A stretch of DNA of 64,000 bases, from contig NZ_NSEB01000004.1 in assembly GCF_002734215.1 (NCBI RefSeq), positions 503,954 through 567,953 of the forward strand, given 5' to 3'. The DNA comes from Fredinandcohnia onubensis (GTDB lineage Bacteria; Bacillota; Bacilli; Bacillales; Bacillaceae_L). The position numbers were made by a program, and so were the translations under genes. The notes below the pieces were generated by a model. The model saw only the letters and a program-made list of their open reading frames with translations, was not told where the DNA came from and did no database searches. This document shows, piece by piece, positions 8,562 through 17,760 of this stretch. How positions within the stretch are numbered: position 1 is the stretch's first letter; each line of letters begins with the position of its first letter.

Positions 8562-9113
8562 ATGAAAAAAATAATAATGTTTATTACCATATTGAGTATT
8601 GGTGTACTCTTAGCCGCATGTAATCAAAACGATCAAACCAATACACCTGATGAGAATGAACAGGTGAATGAAACTGAAGAACAAGTTGAAAACAATAATG
8701 ATGAAGCGACTCAGGAAGAAGAAAATAACGATGACGCAACCCAAGAAGAAAATAATGATGAAAATGAGCAAGGCACTGCAAAAAGTGAAACACCAACAAA
8801 TGAAGAAAAAGTATACCAGAACAAAATCTTCAAAGATGTAAAAGTGTCTGAGACGGATAATGAATTCGTATTTACTGGTAAAGCTCAAGTTTTTGAAGGT
8901 GTTTTTGACTATGCAGTTTATGATGGTGAGGAAAATTTATTTGAAAACCACTATCAAACAGTAGGTGCACCATCTTGGGGTGACTTTGAAATCCCGATTG
9001 AGAAAGAATTAATAGCAAATGCAAAAAATGACGCCAGATTCGAACTGTTTGTTTATTCCGCTAAAGATGGTTCGAAAGAGAATGTATTAACTATTCCACT
9101 GACAAATAAATAG
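8562..9113 (+). CDS. lipoprotein with acidic linker and Gmad2 domain
   Basis: A 183-residue lipoprotein. The signal peptide ends in the lipobox LLAAC (Cys at about residue 20). A linker of about 60 residues is almost all Asn, Glu, Asp, Gln and Thr and carries repeated DEATQEEE/DDATQEEN units. The C-terminal 95 residues match a Gmad2 immunoglobulin-like domain (YQNKIFKDVKVSE, FDYAVYDGEENLF, SWGDFEIPI). That domain is found on spore-germination and cell-surface proteins. The ATG at 8562 follows AAGGAGAGGA; the upstream in-frame ATG codons lack a site. It is a single gene with its own terminator. Confidence 0.85.
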   Translation: MKKIIMFITILSIGVLLAACNQNDQTNTPDENEQVNETEEQVENNNDEATQEEENNDDATQEENNDENEQGTAKSETPTNEEKVYQNKIFKDVKVSETDNEFVFTGKAQVFEGVFDYAVYDGEENLFENHYQTVGAPSWGDFEIPIEKELIANAKNDARFELFVYSAKDGSKENVLTIPLTNK

Positions 9114-9121
9114 TTTAACCC

Positions 9122-9154
9122 AAAAGCTGACTCGATGTAGAGTCAGCTTTTTTA
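9122..9154 (+). terminator. Rho-independent terminator after the Gmad2 lipoprotein gene
   Basis: AAAAGCTGACTC at 9122-9133 pairs with GAGTCAGCTTTT at 9140-9151, loop of 6, then a T run. It starts 9 bases after the stop codon. Confidence 0.92.
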
Positions 9155-9331
9155 TTTAAATGCCCAATTTCGCGAGCATTACTTCCCCCTTTCCGCTAAT
9201 TTCCGAAATCAACCCCTTCCGATTCCTCTAATTTACGGTAGATAGCTTTTTCCTAAAAACACTATAATTAATATGAAAATTGTAAAAATTATGATTTCTA
9301 TATGAAAAATATACATAACGGAGGGTTTACC

Positions 9332-10192
9332 ATGGAATTTAACCAAATTGGTGTAATTGGTTCAGGAACTATGGGTGGTGCAATAGCTCATCAAGCAGCA
9401 ATTTGCGGATTTGAGGTAGTGCTAGTAGATGTCGACCAAAGGTTTCTAGATAATGCACAAGCACGCTTGGAAAAATTGATGGATCGTTCCATAAGTAAAG
9501 GAAAATTAACCGAAGATGATAAATCAGCAATTCTTTCAAGAATAAAACTAACAACTAGCATGTCTGATGTGAGAGACTGTGATGCCGTCATCGAAGCTAT
9601 TATTGAAGATTTAGATGCAAAAAAAGATATTTTTCAGCAGCTAGATGAAATATTAAAGCCTGACGCGTTGATTGCATCAAATACTTCCTCCATGTCAATT
9701 ACTGAACTTGCCAGTAGCACTAACAGACCCGAGCAAGTAGCGGGGATGCATTTCTTCAATCCACCACAGGTAATGAAATTAGTAGAAGTTATTAGAGGCT
9801 ACAATACGAGTGACGAAACTGTAAGCGTATTCAAAGAATTGGCAATCGCGATGAAAAAAGAGCCGATTGAAGTAAAGAAAGATGTTCCAGGATTTATTGT
9901 CAATCGAATCATGATTCCTCAATTTATCGAAGCAATCCGCTTAGTGGAAGAAGGAGTTGCTACTCCAGAAGACATAGATAAGGCAGTTACTTTAGGACTG
10001 AATTATCCGATGGGGCCGTTTACTCTACAAGACTATGCAGGAGTCGATATTGGGCTTCATGTTATGGATTATTTTTACGAAGAATTCAAGGATCAACGAT
10101 TTGCCGCCCCCCTTACATTGCGTAATTTAGTTCGCGCTGGCCGGGTTGGGAAGAAAGCAGGAGCAGGCTGGTACGACTATAACGATAAATAA
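9332..10192 (+). CDS. 3-hydroxyacyl-CoA dehydrogenase (3-hydroxybutyryl-CoA dehydrogenase type)
   Basis: A 286-residue NAD-dependent enzyme that oxidises a 3-hydroxyacyl-CoA to the 3-ketoacyl-CoA, the third step of beta-oxidation. The Rossmann motif GVIGSGTMGGAIAHQA sits at residues 8-23. The catalytic HFFNPPQVMKLVEVI region is near 140 and VPGFIVNRIMIPQFIEA near 186. Length is normal for the single-domain family. ATG 9332 follows GGAGGG; the upstream in-frame ATG at 9302 has no site. It heads a long co-directional operon of fatty-acid-type enzymes and a Liv-type importer. Confidence 0.93.
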   Translation: MEFNQIGVIGSGTMGGAIAHQAAICGFEVVLVDVDQRFLDNAQARLEKLMDRSISKGKLTEDDKSAILSRIKLTTSMSDVRDCDAVIEAIIEDLDAKKDIFQQLDEILKPDALIASNTSSMSITELASSTNRPEQVAGMHFFNPPQVMKLVEVIRGYNTSDETVSVFKELAIAMKKEPIEVKKDVPGFIVNRIMIPQFIEAIRLVEEGVATPEDIDKAVTLGLNYPMGPFTLQDYAGVDIGLHVMDYFYEEFKDQRFAAPLTLRNLVRAGRVGKKAGAGWYDYNDK

Positions 10193-10217
10193 TATAGAAA
10201 GGTTGTGTTACGAAATA

Positions 10218-10994
10218 ATGGATACAGTTCAATACCTTACAAATGACCAACATATCGGGATTGTCTATTTAAATCGACCTCCATATAACCCGTTAAGTAG
10301 CCAAGTCTATAAAGAATTATTTACTTTATTCGAGGAACTAGAGAAGGATTCAGAAGTTCGCGCCATCATTCTTACTGGAAAAGGAGACCGCGCGTTTGCA
10401 GCAGGTGCAGATATCAATGAAATGGTCAACTTAGATGGTGCCGACATGATGGAGATGTCAAGAATCTCTCGTCTAGCTTATGACAAAATTGAATCCATTT
10501 CAAAGCCGGTGATTGCCGCAGTTAACGGGCTTGCTTTAGGTGGTGGCTGTGAATTAGCACTTGCCTGTGATTTCCGAATCGGATCACCAACAACAAAGTT
10601 TGGATTACCTGAAATTAATTTAGGCATTATCCCTGGTGGCGGTGGCACGCAACGACTTCCACGTTTAATTGGTCAAGCGAAAGCGAAAGAATTGCTCTAT
10701 TTTGGTGAAATGATAGATGCTGAAAAAGCACTTGAAGTGGGCTTAGTCAATAAGGTGGTAGAGTCAGAGCGTGTACTTGAAGAAGCGATTGAATGGGCGG
10801 AAAAATTAGCACAAAAACCACGGATTGCTATGAAAATGCTAAAGACTTCGATTAATCGAGGGACAGAGGTGGACTTACAGGCGGCCTTAGACCTTGAAAC
10901 TGCTTGCTTTGGTAATGCATTTGCAAGTAAGGATCGTGTTGAAGGAATGAAGTCTTTTGTAGAAAAAAGAAAGCCACAATTTGTTGGAAGGTAA
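10218..10994 (+). CDS. enoyl-CoA hydratase
   Basis: A 258-residue crotonase-fold enzyme that hydrates 2-enoyl-CoA to 3-hydroxyacyl-CoA. The first oxyanion-hole segment is AFAAGADINEM near residue 63. The second is GLALGGGCELALACDFRIG near 102, followed by LPEINLGIIPGGGGTQRLPRLIG near 130, which contains the two catalytic Glu positions of active hydratases. Length matches the family. The ATG at 10218 gives a canonical N-terminus although its ribosome site (GAAAGG) is distant, about 15 bases; in-frame TTG 10203 is an alternative. It works between the acyl-CoA dehydrogenase and hydroxyacyl-CoA dehydrogenase of the same operon. Confidence 0.93.
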   Translation: MDTVQYLTNDQHIGIVYLNRPPYNPLSSQVYKELFTLFEELEKDSEVRAIILTGKGDRAFAAGADINEMVNLDGADMMEMSRISRLAYDKIESISKPVIAAVNGLALGGGCELALACDFRIGSPTTKFGLPEINLGIIPGGGGTQRLPRLIGQAKAKELLYFGEMIDAEKALEVGLVNKVVESERVLEEAIEWAEKLAQKPRIAMKMLKTSINRGTEVDLQAALDLETACFGNAFASKDRVEGMKSFVEKRKPQFVGR

Positions 10995-11005
10995 GGTGAA
11001 GTACA

Positions 11006-12184
11006 TTGAGTAAAGAAATTGTTGTCATTGATGGTGCACGTACTGCTTTTACAGAATTCGGGGGATCATTTCGTGATGTATCAGCGATCGACCTTGCCGT
11101 ACAGACAACGAAGGAAGCAATGCGCAGGTCAGCAATACAGCCGGAAGAAGTGGATCAAGTAGTAATCGGAAATGTTATTCAATCCAGTACTGACGCAATT
11201 TATATGGCAAGACATGTCGGGTTAAAATCAGGTATTCCTGAGCATGTGCCTGGATTAACCGTCAATCGACTCTGTGGCTCAGGCTTACAAGCTATCGTTA
11301 ACGCCGCGCAATCTATTAAACTAGGAGAATCCAATGTTAGCATTGCGGGTGGTACAGAAAATATGAGCCAGGTTCCACATGTTGTTCGTGGTGCTAGATG
11401 GGGCTTACCTCTCGGAAAAGCACCAATGGAGGATTACCTATGGGAAGCTCTCTATGATCCCTATGGGAAATGCTCAATGGCCATTACAGCGGAAAACCTT
11501 GCTGAAAAGTATGAGATTTCAAGAGAACAGATTGATGAGTTTGCCTCACAAAGTCATAAGCGTGCTTTAGTAGCACAAGAAAATGGTATTTTTGAGAAGG
11601 AAATTGTACCAGTAACGGTGAAAGTAAGAAAAAGTGAAAAGGTAATCGATCAAGATGAACATCCACGTGATACACCAACTGGTGTTTTAAATCGATTACC
11701 AGCTAGATTTAAAGAAAACGGTGTAGTTACGGCTGGGAATGCAAGTGGCATTAATGACGGCGCAGCGACGATGGTCGTCACTTCTAGTGAATATGCTCAA
11801 AAACGAGATTTAAAACCACTAGCAAGATTGGTTTCATGGGGAATAGTTGGCGTTGAGCCAAAGTACATGGGAATCGGACCTGCCCCAGCGATTCGACAGG
11901 CATTAGAGCGTGCCAATATGAGAGTTGAGGATTTGGATTTAATTGAAATCAATGAAGCTTTTGCTGCTCAATATCTTGCTTGCCAAAAGGAACTAGGCTT
12001 TGACCCGAGCATTGGGAATGTCAATGGTGGGGCGGTAGCATTAGGCCATCCACTTGGAGCAAGTGGTGCAAGAATCAGTTTATCGCTCATTTACGAGCTT
12101 AAGAGACGAAATAAAAAGTACGGCGCATCTGCATTATGTATCGGTGGAGGCCAAGGAATCGCGGCGATTTGGGAAGTCTTGTAG
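11006..12184 (+). CDS. thiolase (acetyl-CoA acyltransferase)
   Basis: A 392-residue thiolase that cleaves 3-ketoacyl-CoA with CoA to acetyl-CoA and a shortened acyl-CoA. The catalytic triad is visible: Cys90 in NRLCGSG, His348 in GHPLGASGAR and Cys378 in CIGGGQG. The NEAFA motif lies near residue 315. The start is TTG at 11006 with AAGGTGAAG upstream, 11 bases after the hydratase stop. It completes the beta-oxidation core with the two preceding genes. The residues do not distinguish a degradative thiolase from an acetoacetyl-CoA thiolase; the operon favours degradation. Confidence 0.93.
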   Translation: MSKEIVVIDGARTAFTEFGGSFRDVSAIDLAVQTTKEAMRRSAIQPEEVDQVVIGNVIQSSTDAIYMARHVGLKSGIPEHVPGLTVNRLCGSGLQAIVNAAQSIKLGESNVSIAGGTENMSQVPHVVRGARWGLPLGKAPMEDYLWEALYDPYGKCSMAITAENLAEKYEISREQIDEFASQSHKRALVAQENGIFEKEIVPVTVKVRKSEKVIDQDEHPRDTPTGVLNRLPARFKENGVVTAGNASGINDGAATMVVTSSEYAQKRDLKPLARLVSWGIVGVEPKYMGIGPAPAIRQALERANMRVEDLDLIEINEAFAAQYLACQKELGFDPSIGNVNGGAVALGHPLGASGARISLSLIYELKRRNKKYGASALCIGGGQGIAAIWEVL

Positions 12185-12187
12185 TTT

Positions 12188-12219
12188 TAATCAGTCGGGG
12201 CTTCAGCCCTGACTGATTA
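12188..12219 (+). repeat. long intercistronic hairpin without T tract
   Basis: TAATCAGTCGGGGC pairs with GCCCTGACTGATTA (one G-T pair) around a loop of about 4 bases, right after the thiolase stop. No T run follows, so it may stabilise or process the mRNA rather than end it. Confidence 0.7.
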
Positions 12220-12248
12220 AGGAAATTTTAGTTATTGGGGTGAATTAC

Positions 12249-13832
12249 ATGAAAAAAGAATTAAGCAAACTTAGTGTTTCGGAGCTTTTAGAAAACGTTT
12301 GCAAAAAGGATCCTCATCATGAAGTTTCATACGATGGTTACACACGGCTGTCCTATCAGGAATTATGGGAGAAATCTCTTAATCTTGCAGCTTCACTACA
12401 AGAAATCGGCATAACAAAAGGAGATAAAATTGCGGTTTGTTTACCAAACTGGAATGAATTTGTCGTGATTTATATGGCCGTCTCTCATCTTGGAGGCGTC
12501 ATCGTTCCTTTCAATACTCGTTACCGACAAGATGAAGTTGAGTACATTTTACGTAACTCTGAGGCTAGGATTGCCTTTTTTGCCGAAGAATTTGGTGGAG
12601 TCAAACATTATGAACAATTCACATTAGCAATTGGGCGTGTTACAAGTCTTGAAAGACTCATTACAGTTCGGTGCGTGAAAGATGGCCATATGAGTTACGA
12701 GCAATTACTCGAAAGAGTCAACGACCAGTCTTTCTCGCCTATCAAAATCGATTCAGAAAATGACATTTTCTGTATCTTGTATACTTCAGGTTCTACAGGT
12801 GCACCAAAAGGAGCGATGCTTACCCATAGTAATTTCGTGAACACCGCAATCATTACTGCTGAAGAGATGAAGTGTACGGAAGAAGACGTCTTCTATGTAG
12901 CTGTACCACTCTTCCATGTATTTGGTATGGTACCAAGCATATTAAGTACGATTGCGGTTGGGGCTCGGATGGTCTTGGCAGAAAAATATAATGCCAAAGA
13001 AGCATTGGAAACCACACAAAATGAAAGAATCACGGTCAAACATGGCGTTCCAACAATGTTCATTTTAGAGCTTAATCATGCTGAGTTCAGAAATTATGAT
13101 CTGTCTTCACTAAGAACTGGTATTATCGCAGCGGCCCCATGTCCAGTTGAAATTGTGAAGCGAATCCGAATAGATATGGGCTGTGATATTGTCGTTTGCT
13201 ACGGTCTAAGCGAGACATCACCAACCCTTACCATGACTGCTTTTGATGATGACGACCAAATTCGTGCCGAAACAGTTGGAAAGGTACTGCCAGGTGCCGA
13301 AGTGAAAATTGTGAACGAATTTAAGGAAGATGTTGGTCTTAATGAGGTTGGAGAAATAGCTTGTCGTGGTTTCGGTATCATGAAGGGTTACTACAATATG
13401 CCTGAAAGAACGAGAGAAGCATTAGATGAGGAAGGCTGGTTTTATTCCGGTGACCTTGGCACATTAGACGAGCAAGGAAACTTAAGAATCGTTGGCCGTA
13501 AAAAAGAAATGATCATTCGAGGTGGCTACAATATCTACCCAAGAGAAATAGAAGAAGTTTTATATACACATCCGGATGTAATGGAAGTGGCAATAGTTGG
13601 ACTGCCTGACACTGTTTTAGGTGAAATCTCTTGTGCCTGCGTAAAAATTAAGCCAAATACTTCACCAAGTGTTAAAGAGCTTTTGGAGTTCGTAAGACCA
13701 AAAGTTGCTGACTATAAAGTCCCGGATAAATTGTTGATCATGGATGAATTTCCGATGACAGCCAGCGGGAAAATTAGAAAAATATCACTTCAGGAACAAT
13801 TAAAAGAAAAATTGGGGGCCGAATTACGATGA
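12249..13832 (+). CDS. AMP-dependent acyl-CoA synthetase (fatty acid-CoA ligase type)
   Basis: A 527-residue ANL-family enzyme that activates a carboxylic acid with ATP and CoA. Motifs in order are the P-loop LYTSGSTGAPKGAML near residue 177, YGLSETSP near 317, YSGDLGTLDEQGNLRIVGRKKEMI near 398 and the C-terminal catalytic lysine in TASGKIRK near 507. ATG 12249 follows GGGGTGAA; GTG 12240 is less likely because the ribosome site overlaps it. It probably converts the acid imported by the Liv-type system into the CoA ester that the neighbouring enzymes degrade. The chain length or aromatic nature of that acid cannot be read from the sequence. Confidence 0.92.
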   Translation: MKKELSKLSVSELLENVCKKDPHHEVSYDGYTRLSYQELWEKSLNLAASLQEIGITKGDKIAVCLPNWNEFVVIYMAVSHLGGVIVPFNTRYRQDEVEYILRNSEARIAFFAEEFGGVKHYEQFTLAIGRVTSLERLITVRCVKDGHMSYEQLLERVNDQSFSPIKIDSENDIFCILYTSGSTGAPKGAMLTHSNFVNTAIITAEEMKCTEEDVFYVAVPLFHVFGMVPSILSTIAVGARMVLAEKYNAKEALETTQNERITVKHGVPTMFILELNHAEFRNYDLSSLRTGIIAAAPCPVEIVKRIRIDMGCDIVVCYGLSETSPTLTMTAFDDDDQIRAETVGKVLPGAEVKIVNEFKEDVGLNEVGEIACRGFGIMKGYYNMPERTREALDEEGWFYSGDLGTLDEQGNLRIVGRKKEMIIRGGYNIYPREIEEVLYTHPDVMEVAIVGLPDTVLGEISCACVKIKPNTSPSVKELLEFVRPKVADYKVPDKLLIMDEFPMTASGKIRKISLQEQLKEKLGAELR

Positions 13833-15016
13833 GAAAAAATTCTTGGGTCTGGTCATTTCTGGTCATTTGTTTAAGTGTATTTGTTATTGCAGGCTGTAGT
13901 GGAGGTTCACAACAAACAGAAGGAGAAAACAGTGGAGGCGATGTTAAGCCTAGCGGGGAATCCTCAGATATAATTAAAATCGGTGTTATCGTTGCAGATA
14001 CAGGTCCAGCATCTGCTTTAGGTAAACCTGAAGCAGACGTTGCGCGATTACTGAACAAACAACTTAAAGACAAAGATTTTAATGGGAAAAAGGTAGAACT
14101 TATCATCGAGGATTATGAAACAGACGACACAAATGCAGTCGTGCTTATGAAAAAAATGATTTCAGAACATAATGTTACGGCTGTAGTTGGTGGAACTCAA
14201 ACAAGTACGAGCGTGGCACTAATGGGTGTGGCTGCTGAAAATAAAATTCCACTCGTTGCATTAGGTGTATTGAATGATGACCAATTTAATGAATACACAG
14301 TTCAAGCTCCACAAAGCAACGAAACCGTTCTTCAAAATGTGATTGATTATTTAAAAGATAACAATATTGATAGTGTTGCTTGGATCAATGCAAGGGATGG
14401 TTTCGGTCAGACTGGACTTCCTGTTTTTGAAGGAATGGCAAAAGAAAATGGGATTGAAATTGTAGCGAAAGAAGACTTTGATGCTGAAGCTACTGATATG
14501 ACTGTCCAATTAACGAAAATTAAGCCTAAAAATCCAGGTTCCATCATTATTTGGTCACGTCCTCCTGGAGCAGGAATTATTGCGAAAAACTACTCACAAT
14601 TAGGCATTGATGTTCCAATGATCCAAAGCCATGCTGTAAGTAATCAAGGATTCTTAGATCAAGTTGGAGCTGATGGAGTAGGAGTGTTGGTTCTTGGAAG
14701 TAAATTAAATGTTCTTGATTCTTTAGATGACAACGAACAAACTCAGCTCTTTAAAGACTTTGCTGAACCATTTATGGAAGAGTACGATTATAACCCAGGT
14801 CCATTCGGCGGCTATGCATATGATGGCATTCAAATGGTGCTTCAAGCTATTTCAGAAGGTAACACGGATTCCGAATCTATTAAGAAGTATTTAGAAACAA
14901 TCTCTTATAAAGGTGTTACAGGAACGTATAATCTATCACCAGATAATCGTAATGGGGTTGAAGGTGATGGTATGGCCATCCTAAAGGTTGGGGAGAACGG
15001 ATGGGAATTAGAATAA
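13829..15016 (+). CDS. Liv-type ABC transporter substrate-binding lipoprotein
   Basis: A 395-residue Peripla_BP_6 protein. The signal peptide ends in VIAGC with lipobox Cys near residue 23, followed by a Gly/Ser/Glu-rich tether. The mature part begins IKIGVIVADTGPASALGKPE, typical of branched-chain amino acid and aromatic-acid binding proteins. It overlaps the acyl-CoA ligase gene by an ATGA junction, with GGGGG upstream inside the ligase gene. Coupling to an acyl-CoA ligase suggests that the ligand is a carboxylic acid rather than Leu, Ile or Val. Confidence 0.9.
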   Translation: MRKNSWVWSFLVICLSVFVIAGCSGGSQQTEGENSGGDVKPSGESSDIIKIGVIVADTGPASALGKPEADVARLLNKQLKDKDFNGKKVELIIEDYETDDTNAVVLMKKMISEHNVTAVVGGTQTSTSVALMGVAAENKIPLVALGVLNDDQFNEYTVQAPQSNETVLQNVIDYLKDNNIDSVAWINARDGFGQTGLPVFEGMAKENGIEIVAKEDFDAEATDMTVQLTKIKPKNPGSIIIWSRPPGAGIIAKNYSQLGIDVPMIQSHAVSNQGFLDQVGADGVGVLVLGSKLNVLDSLDDNEQTQLFKDFAEPFMEEYDYNPGPFGGYAYDGIQMVLQAISEGNTDSESIKKYLETISYKGVTGTYNLSPDNRNGVEGDGMAILKVGENGWELE

Positions 15017-15035
15017 TATCTTAGATAGTCAATTG

Positions 15036-15065
15036 AAGCATGTATGATGTGAGTCATGCATGCTT
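15036..15065 (+). repeat. intercistronic hairpin between binding-protein and permease genes
   Basis: AAGCATGTATGA at 15036-15047 pairs with TCATGCATGCTT at 15054-15065 (one T-G pair), loop 6. Such a stem after a binding-protein gene often favours its mRNA over the permease part; that role is inferred. Confidence 0.7.
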
Positions 15066-15095
15066 TCTGAGTTCTTTCGTTAAAGGAGGGTTACA

Positions 15096-15968
15096 ATGGA
15101 TGCCGTTATTCAATATTTGATTACAGGCTTAACGACCGGAAGTATCTATGCATTAATCGCGATAGGGTTCGTGACGATTTACAATGTGACAGGCATTATT
15201 AACTTCGCTCAAGGTGAATTCGCGATGCTTGGCGCGATGTTTTGCATCACTTTTTCTAGTCTTGGATTACCGATATATGTTGCTATTTTACTTGCCGTGC
15301 TTTGTACTGCATTGATCGGATTTGGTGTTGAGAAACTCGCAATCGCACCAACAAAAAATGCAAGCTTTATCAACTTAATTATCATAACAGTTGGATTATC
15401 TATGGTTCTTAAAGCAATTGGATTATTTGCTTGGGGGACGTATCCGAAATCTCTTCCTGCTTTTTCAGCTAATAACCCAATTCAAATTATGGGAGCTGTA
15501 TTAATGCCACAAAGCATTTGGGTCATATGTACTTTGTTTTTCTTACTCGCACTTCTTTACTTCTTCTTTGAAAAAACAATTACAGGATCGGCGTTAAAGG
15601 CTTGTGTTGTAAATCCAGTAGCTGCTAGGCTAATGGGCATCAATACCTCATCCATGTCAACATTGGCATTTGTTTTAAGTGCAGCCGTAGGAGCTATTGC
15701 TGGGATTGTAATCGCCCCTGTAACAGGTGCAACCTATGATATGGGATTAATGCTTGGATTAAAGGGCTTTATGGCCATGATTATCGGAGGAATGACGAAG
15801 GTTCCTGCTGTAGTAGTTGCAGGCTTTTTAATTGGAATTATTGAATCTTTTTCAGCAGGATATATTTCCACTTCATACAGCGATGCGATAAGTTTTGGAA
15901 TTCTATTACTTGTTCTATTTATTGCACCAAATGGAATTATGTCAAAAGTTATTGGGAATCGCGTGTGA
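15096..15968 (+). CDS. Liv-type ABC transporter permease (LivH family)
   Basis: A 290-residue inner-membrane permease with about eight hydrophobic segments. The N-terminus LITGLTTGSIYALIAIGFVTIYNVTG and the FAQGEFAMLGA motif are diagnostic of LivH proteins. A second marker is RLMGINTSSMSTLAFVLSAAVGAIAG near residue 180. The ribosome site is AAAGGAGGG. It forms the translocation channel with the LivM-type partner 12 bases downstream. Confidence 0.93.
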   Translation: MDAVIQYLITGLTTGSIYALIAIGFVTIYNVTGIINFAQGEFAMLGAMFCITFSSLGLPIYVAILLAVLCTALIGFGVEKLAIAPTKNASFINLIIITVGLSMVLKAIGLFAWGTYPKSLPAFSANNPIQIMGAVLMPQSIWVICTLFFLLALLYFFFEKTITGSALKACVVNPVAARLMGINTSSMSTLAFVLSAAVGAIAGIVIAPVTGATYDMGLMLGLKGFMAMIIGGMTKVPAVVVAGFLIGIIESFSAGYISTSYSDAISFGILLLVLFIAPNGIMSKVIGNRV

Positions 15969-15980
15969 GGAGAGGGGTGA

Positions 15981-17015
15981 ATGAACATGTTGTATCCTAG
16001 TCGAACGAAACCACTGATCGTCATGCTTATCACGATAATCGTTCTTCCACTATTATTCAATAATTCTTATATGCTAAGTCTATTTATCCTAATTGGAATT
16101 TATAGCATGGTCACAATAGGATTAAGTCTCCTAATGGGGTATGCAGGCCAAATTTCACTTGGGCATGCAGCATTCTTTGGATTAGGTGCTTATATGACAG
16201 GAGTTTTAACGACAAGTTATCAAATGTCTTCATGGATTGCACTCATTATTGGGGTATTAGTGACTGGTCTGCTAGCCTTTATAATCGGAATTCCTATATT
16301 AAAATTGAAAGAACATTTCTTAGCATTTGCAACTATTGGTGTAAATGTCATTGTATTTATTTTATTACTAGGACTTACCGATATTACCAAAGGTGCTGCT
16401 GGCTTATCGGGAATCCCAAAATTGAATCTTTTTGGGTTCGTTTTACAACAAGAGTTGAGCTTCTACTATTTTATTTGGGGGATTGTTGTTTTAATCGTAA
16501 TCCTTTCTCTTAATATTGTACATTCTCATGTTGGAAGGGTGTTAAGAGGCATTCATGATAGTGAGATCGCAACAAGGTCTTTAGGTATCAATGTTGCAAA
16601 GTTTAAACTTCATATTTTTGTATTAAGTGCCATTTTTGCCGCAGTTGCAGGAAGTATGTACGCTCATTTTATGAACTTTATTACACCTTCTACCTTTCAC
16701 ATATTAGTCTCGATTCAATTTTTAGTAATGGTCGTAGTAGGTGGGTCGCAATCCATTTGGGGAGCAATAGCAGGTGCCTTTTTAATGACGATGCTCGGTG
16801 AATGGGTAAAGGATTACCTTCCATTGCTATTCGATGTAAGTGGAGAAGTTGAAATCATTGTGTATGGCCTCGTCCTAATTCTTGTCGTTATGTTTATGCC
16901 AAAAGGACTTATCCCAACAGGCGCCATTCTATATGAACGAGTCAAAGATAAAGTTCGGCCTGTAACAAGAAAGGAGGACGTTGTCATAAATGAAAACAAC
17001 CATCCTGCAGATTAA
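15981..17015 (+). CDS. Liv-type ABC transporter permease (LivM family)
   Basis: A 344-residue membrane permease of the LivM family. It has SLLMGYAGQISLGHAAFFGLGAYMTG near residue 48, GIHDSEIATRSLGINVAKFKL near 190 and QSIWGAIAGAFLMTMLGEW near 255. The ribosome site AGGAGAGGGG lies 4-12 bases before ATG 15981. The C-terminal tail overlaps the next ATPase gene by 26 bases. Confidence 0.92.
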   Translation: MNMLYPSRTKPLIVMLITIIVLPLLFNNSYMLSLFILIGIYSMVTIGLSLLMGYAGQISLGHAAFFGLGAYMTGVLTTSYQMSSWIALIIGVLVTGLLAFIIGIPILKLKEHFLAFATIGVNVIVFILLLGLTDITKGAAGLSGIPKLNLFGFVLQQELSFYYFIWGIVVLIVILSLNIVHSHVGRVLRGIHDSEIATRSLGINVAKFKLHIFVLSAIFAAVAGSMYAHFMNFITPSTFHILVSIQFLVMVVVGGSQSIWGAIAGAFLMTMLGEWVKDYLPLLFDVSGEVEIIVYGLVLILVVMFMPKGLIPTGAILYERVKDKVRPVTRKEDVVINENNHPAD

Positions 17016-17760
17016 TCACTTAACGAAACGATTCGGGGGAATTGTGGCAGTAAACGATGTCTCCTTCACAATGAATCAAGGAGAAATACTCGCTGTTATT
17101 GGTCCGAATGGTGCTGGGAAAACGACGTTATTTAATATGATCTCCTCCGTTCTACCAAGTACTAGTGGTGAGGTTTGGTTTATGGAGGAAAAGCTTAATG
17201 GGGCACCGGTTCATAATTTAGCTTCTAAAGGGATTACTCGTACGTTTCAAAACCTTCAAATTTTTGATAATATGACCGTTCTTGAGAATGTAATGCTAGG
17301 TGTTCATCCACAAATGAAAACGAATGTTTTTTTTGCGGCATTAAGAACCAAGGCAGTAACAAAAGATGATGAAATGGCAAAACGGCTAGCTGAAGAAGCT
17401 TTAGAAAAGGTAGGAATCCTTGAACAAGCAGACCAAATTGCAGGAAACCTACCATATGGATTGCAAAAGCTTTTAGAAATTGCACGTGCAATCGTTTCGA
17501 AACCAAAGCTTGTTTTACTTGATGAGCCGATGGCTGGGCTTAACGATGGGGAGGCTGCAAAGGTTGCAAATATCCTAATCGACATGAAAAAAGAAGGTTA
17601 TTCATTTCTATTTGTGGAACATGACATGAATACAGTTATGAAAATAGCAGATAAAATTGTTGTAATCGACTTTGGAAACAAGATTGCTGAAGGAACACCA
17701 GAGGAGATCAAGAAAAATCCAAAGGTGATTGCTGCCTATTTAGGGGAGGAAGTACTATGA
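16990..17760 (+). CDS. Liv-type ABC transporter ATPase (LivG family)
   Basis: A 256-residue ATP-binding protein with Walker A GPNGAGKTT near residue 37, the LivG-specific ITRTFQNLQIFDNMTVLENVMLG segment near 82, LPYGLQKLLEIARA (a degenerate ABC signature usual for LivG), Walker B LVLLDEPMAGLN and H-loop VEHDM. The ribosome site AAGGAGG lies inside the end of the LivM gene. It pairs with the LivF-type ATPase, which follows with a 4-base overlap. Confidence 0.93.
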   Translation: MKTTILQINHLTKRFGGIVAVNDVSFTMNQGEILAVIGPNGAGKTTLFNMISSVLPSTSGEVWFMEEKLNGAPVHNLASKGITRTFQNLQIFDNMTVLENVMLGVHPQMKTNVFFAALRTKAVTKDDEMAKRLAEEALEKVGILEQADQIAGNLPYGLQKLLEIARAIVSKPKLVLLDEPMAGLNDGEAAKVANILIDMKKEGYSFLFVEHDMNTVMKIADKIVVIDFGNKIAEGTPEEIKKNPKVIAAYLGEEVL

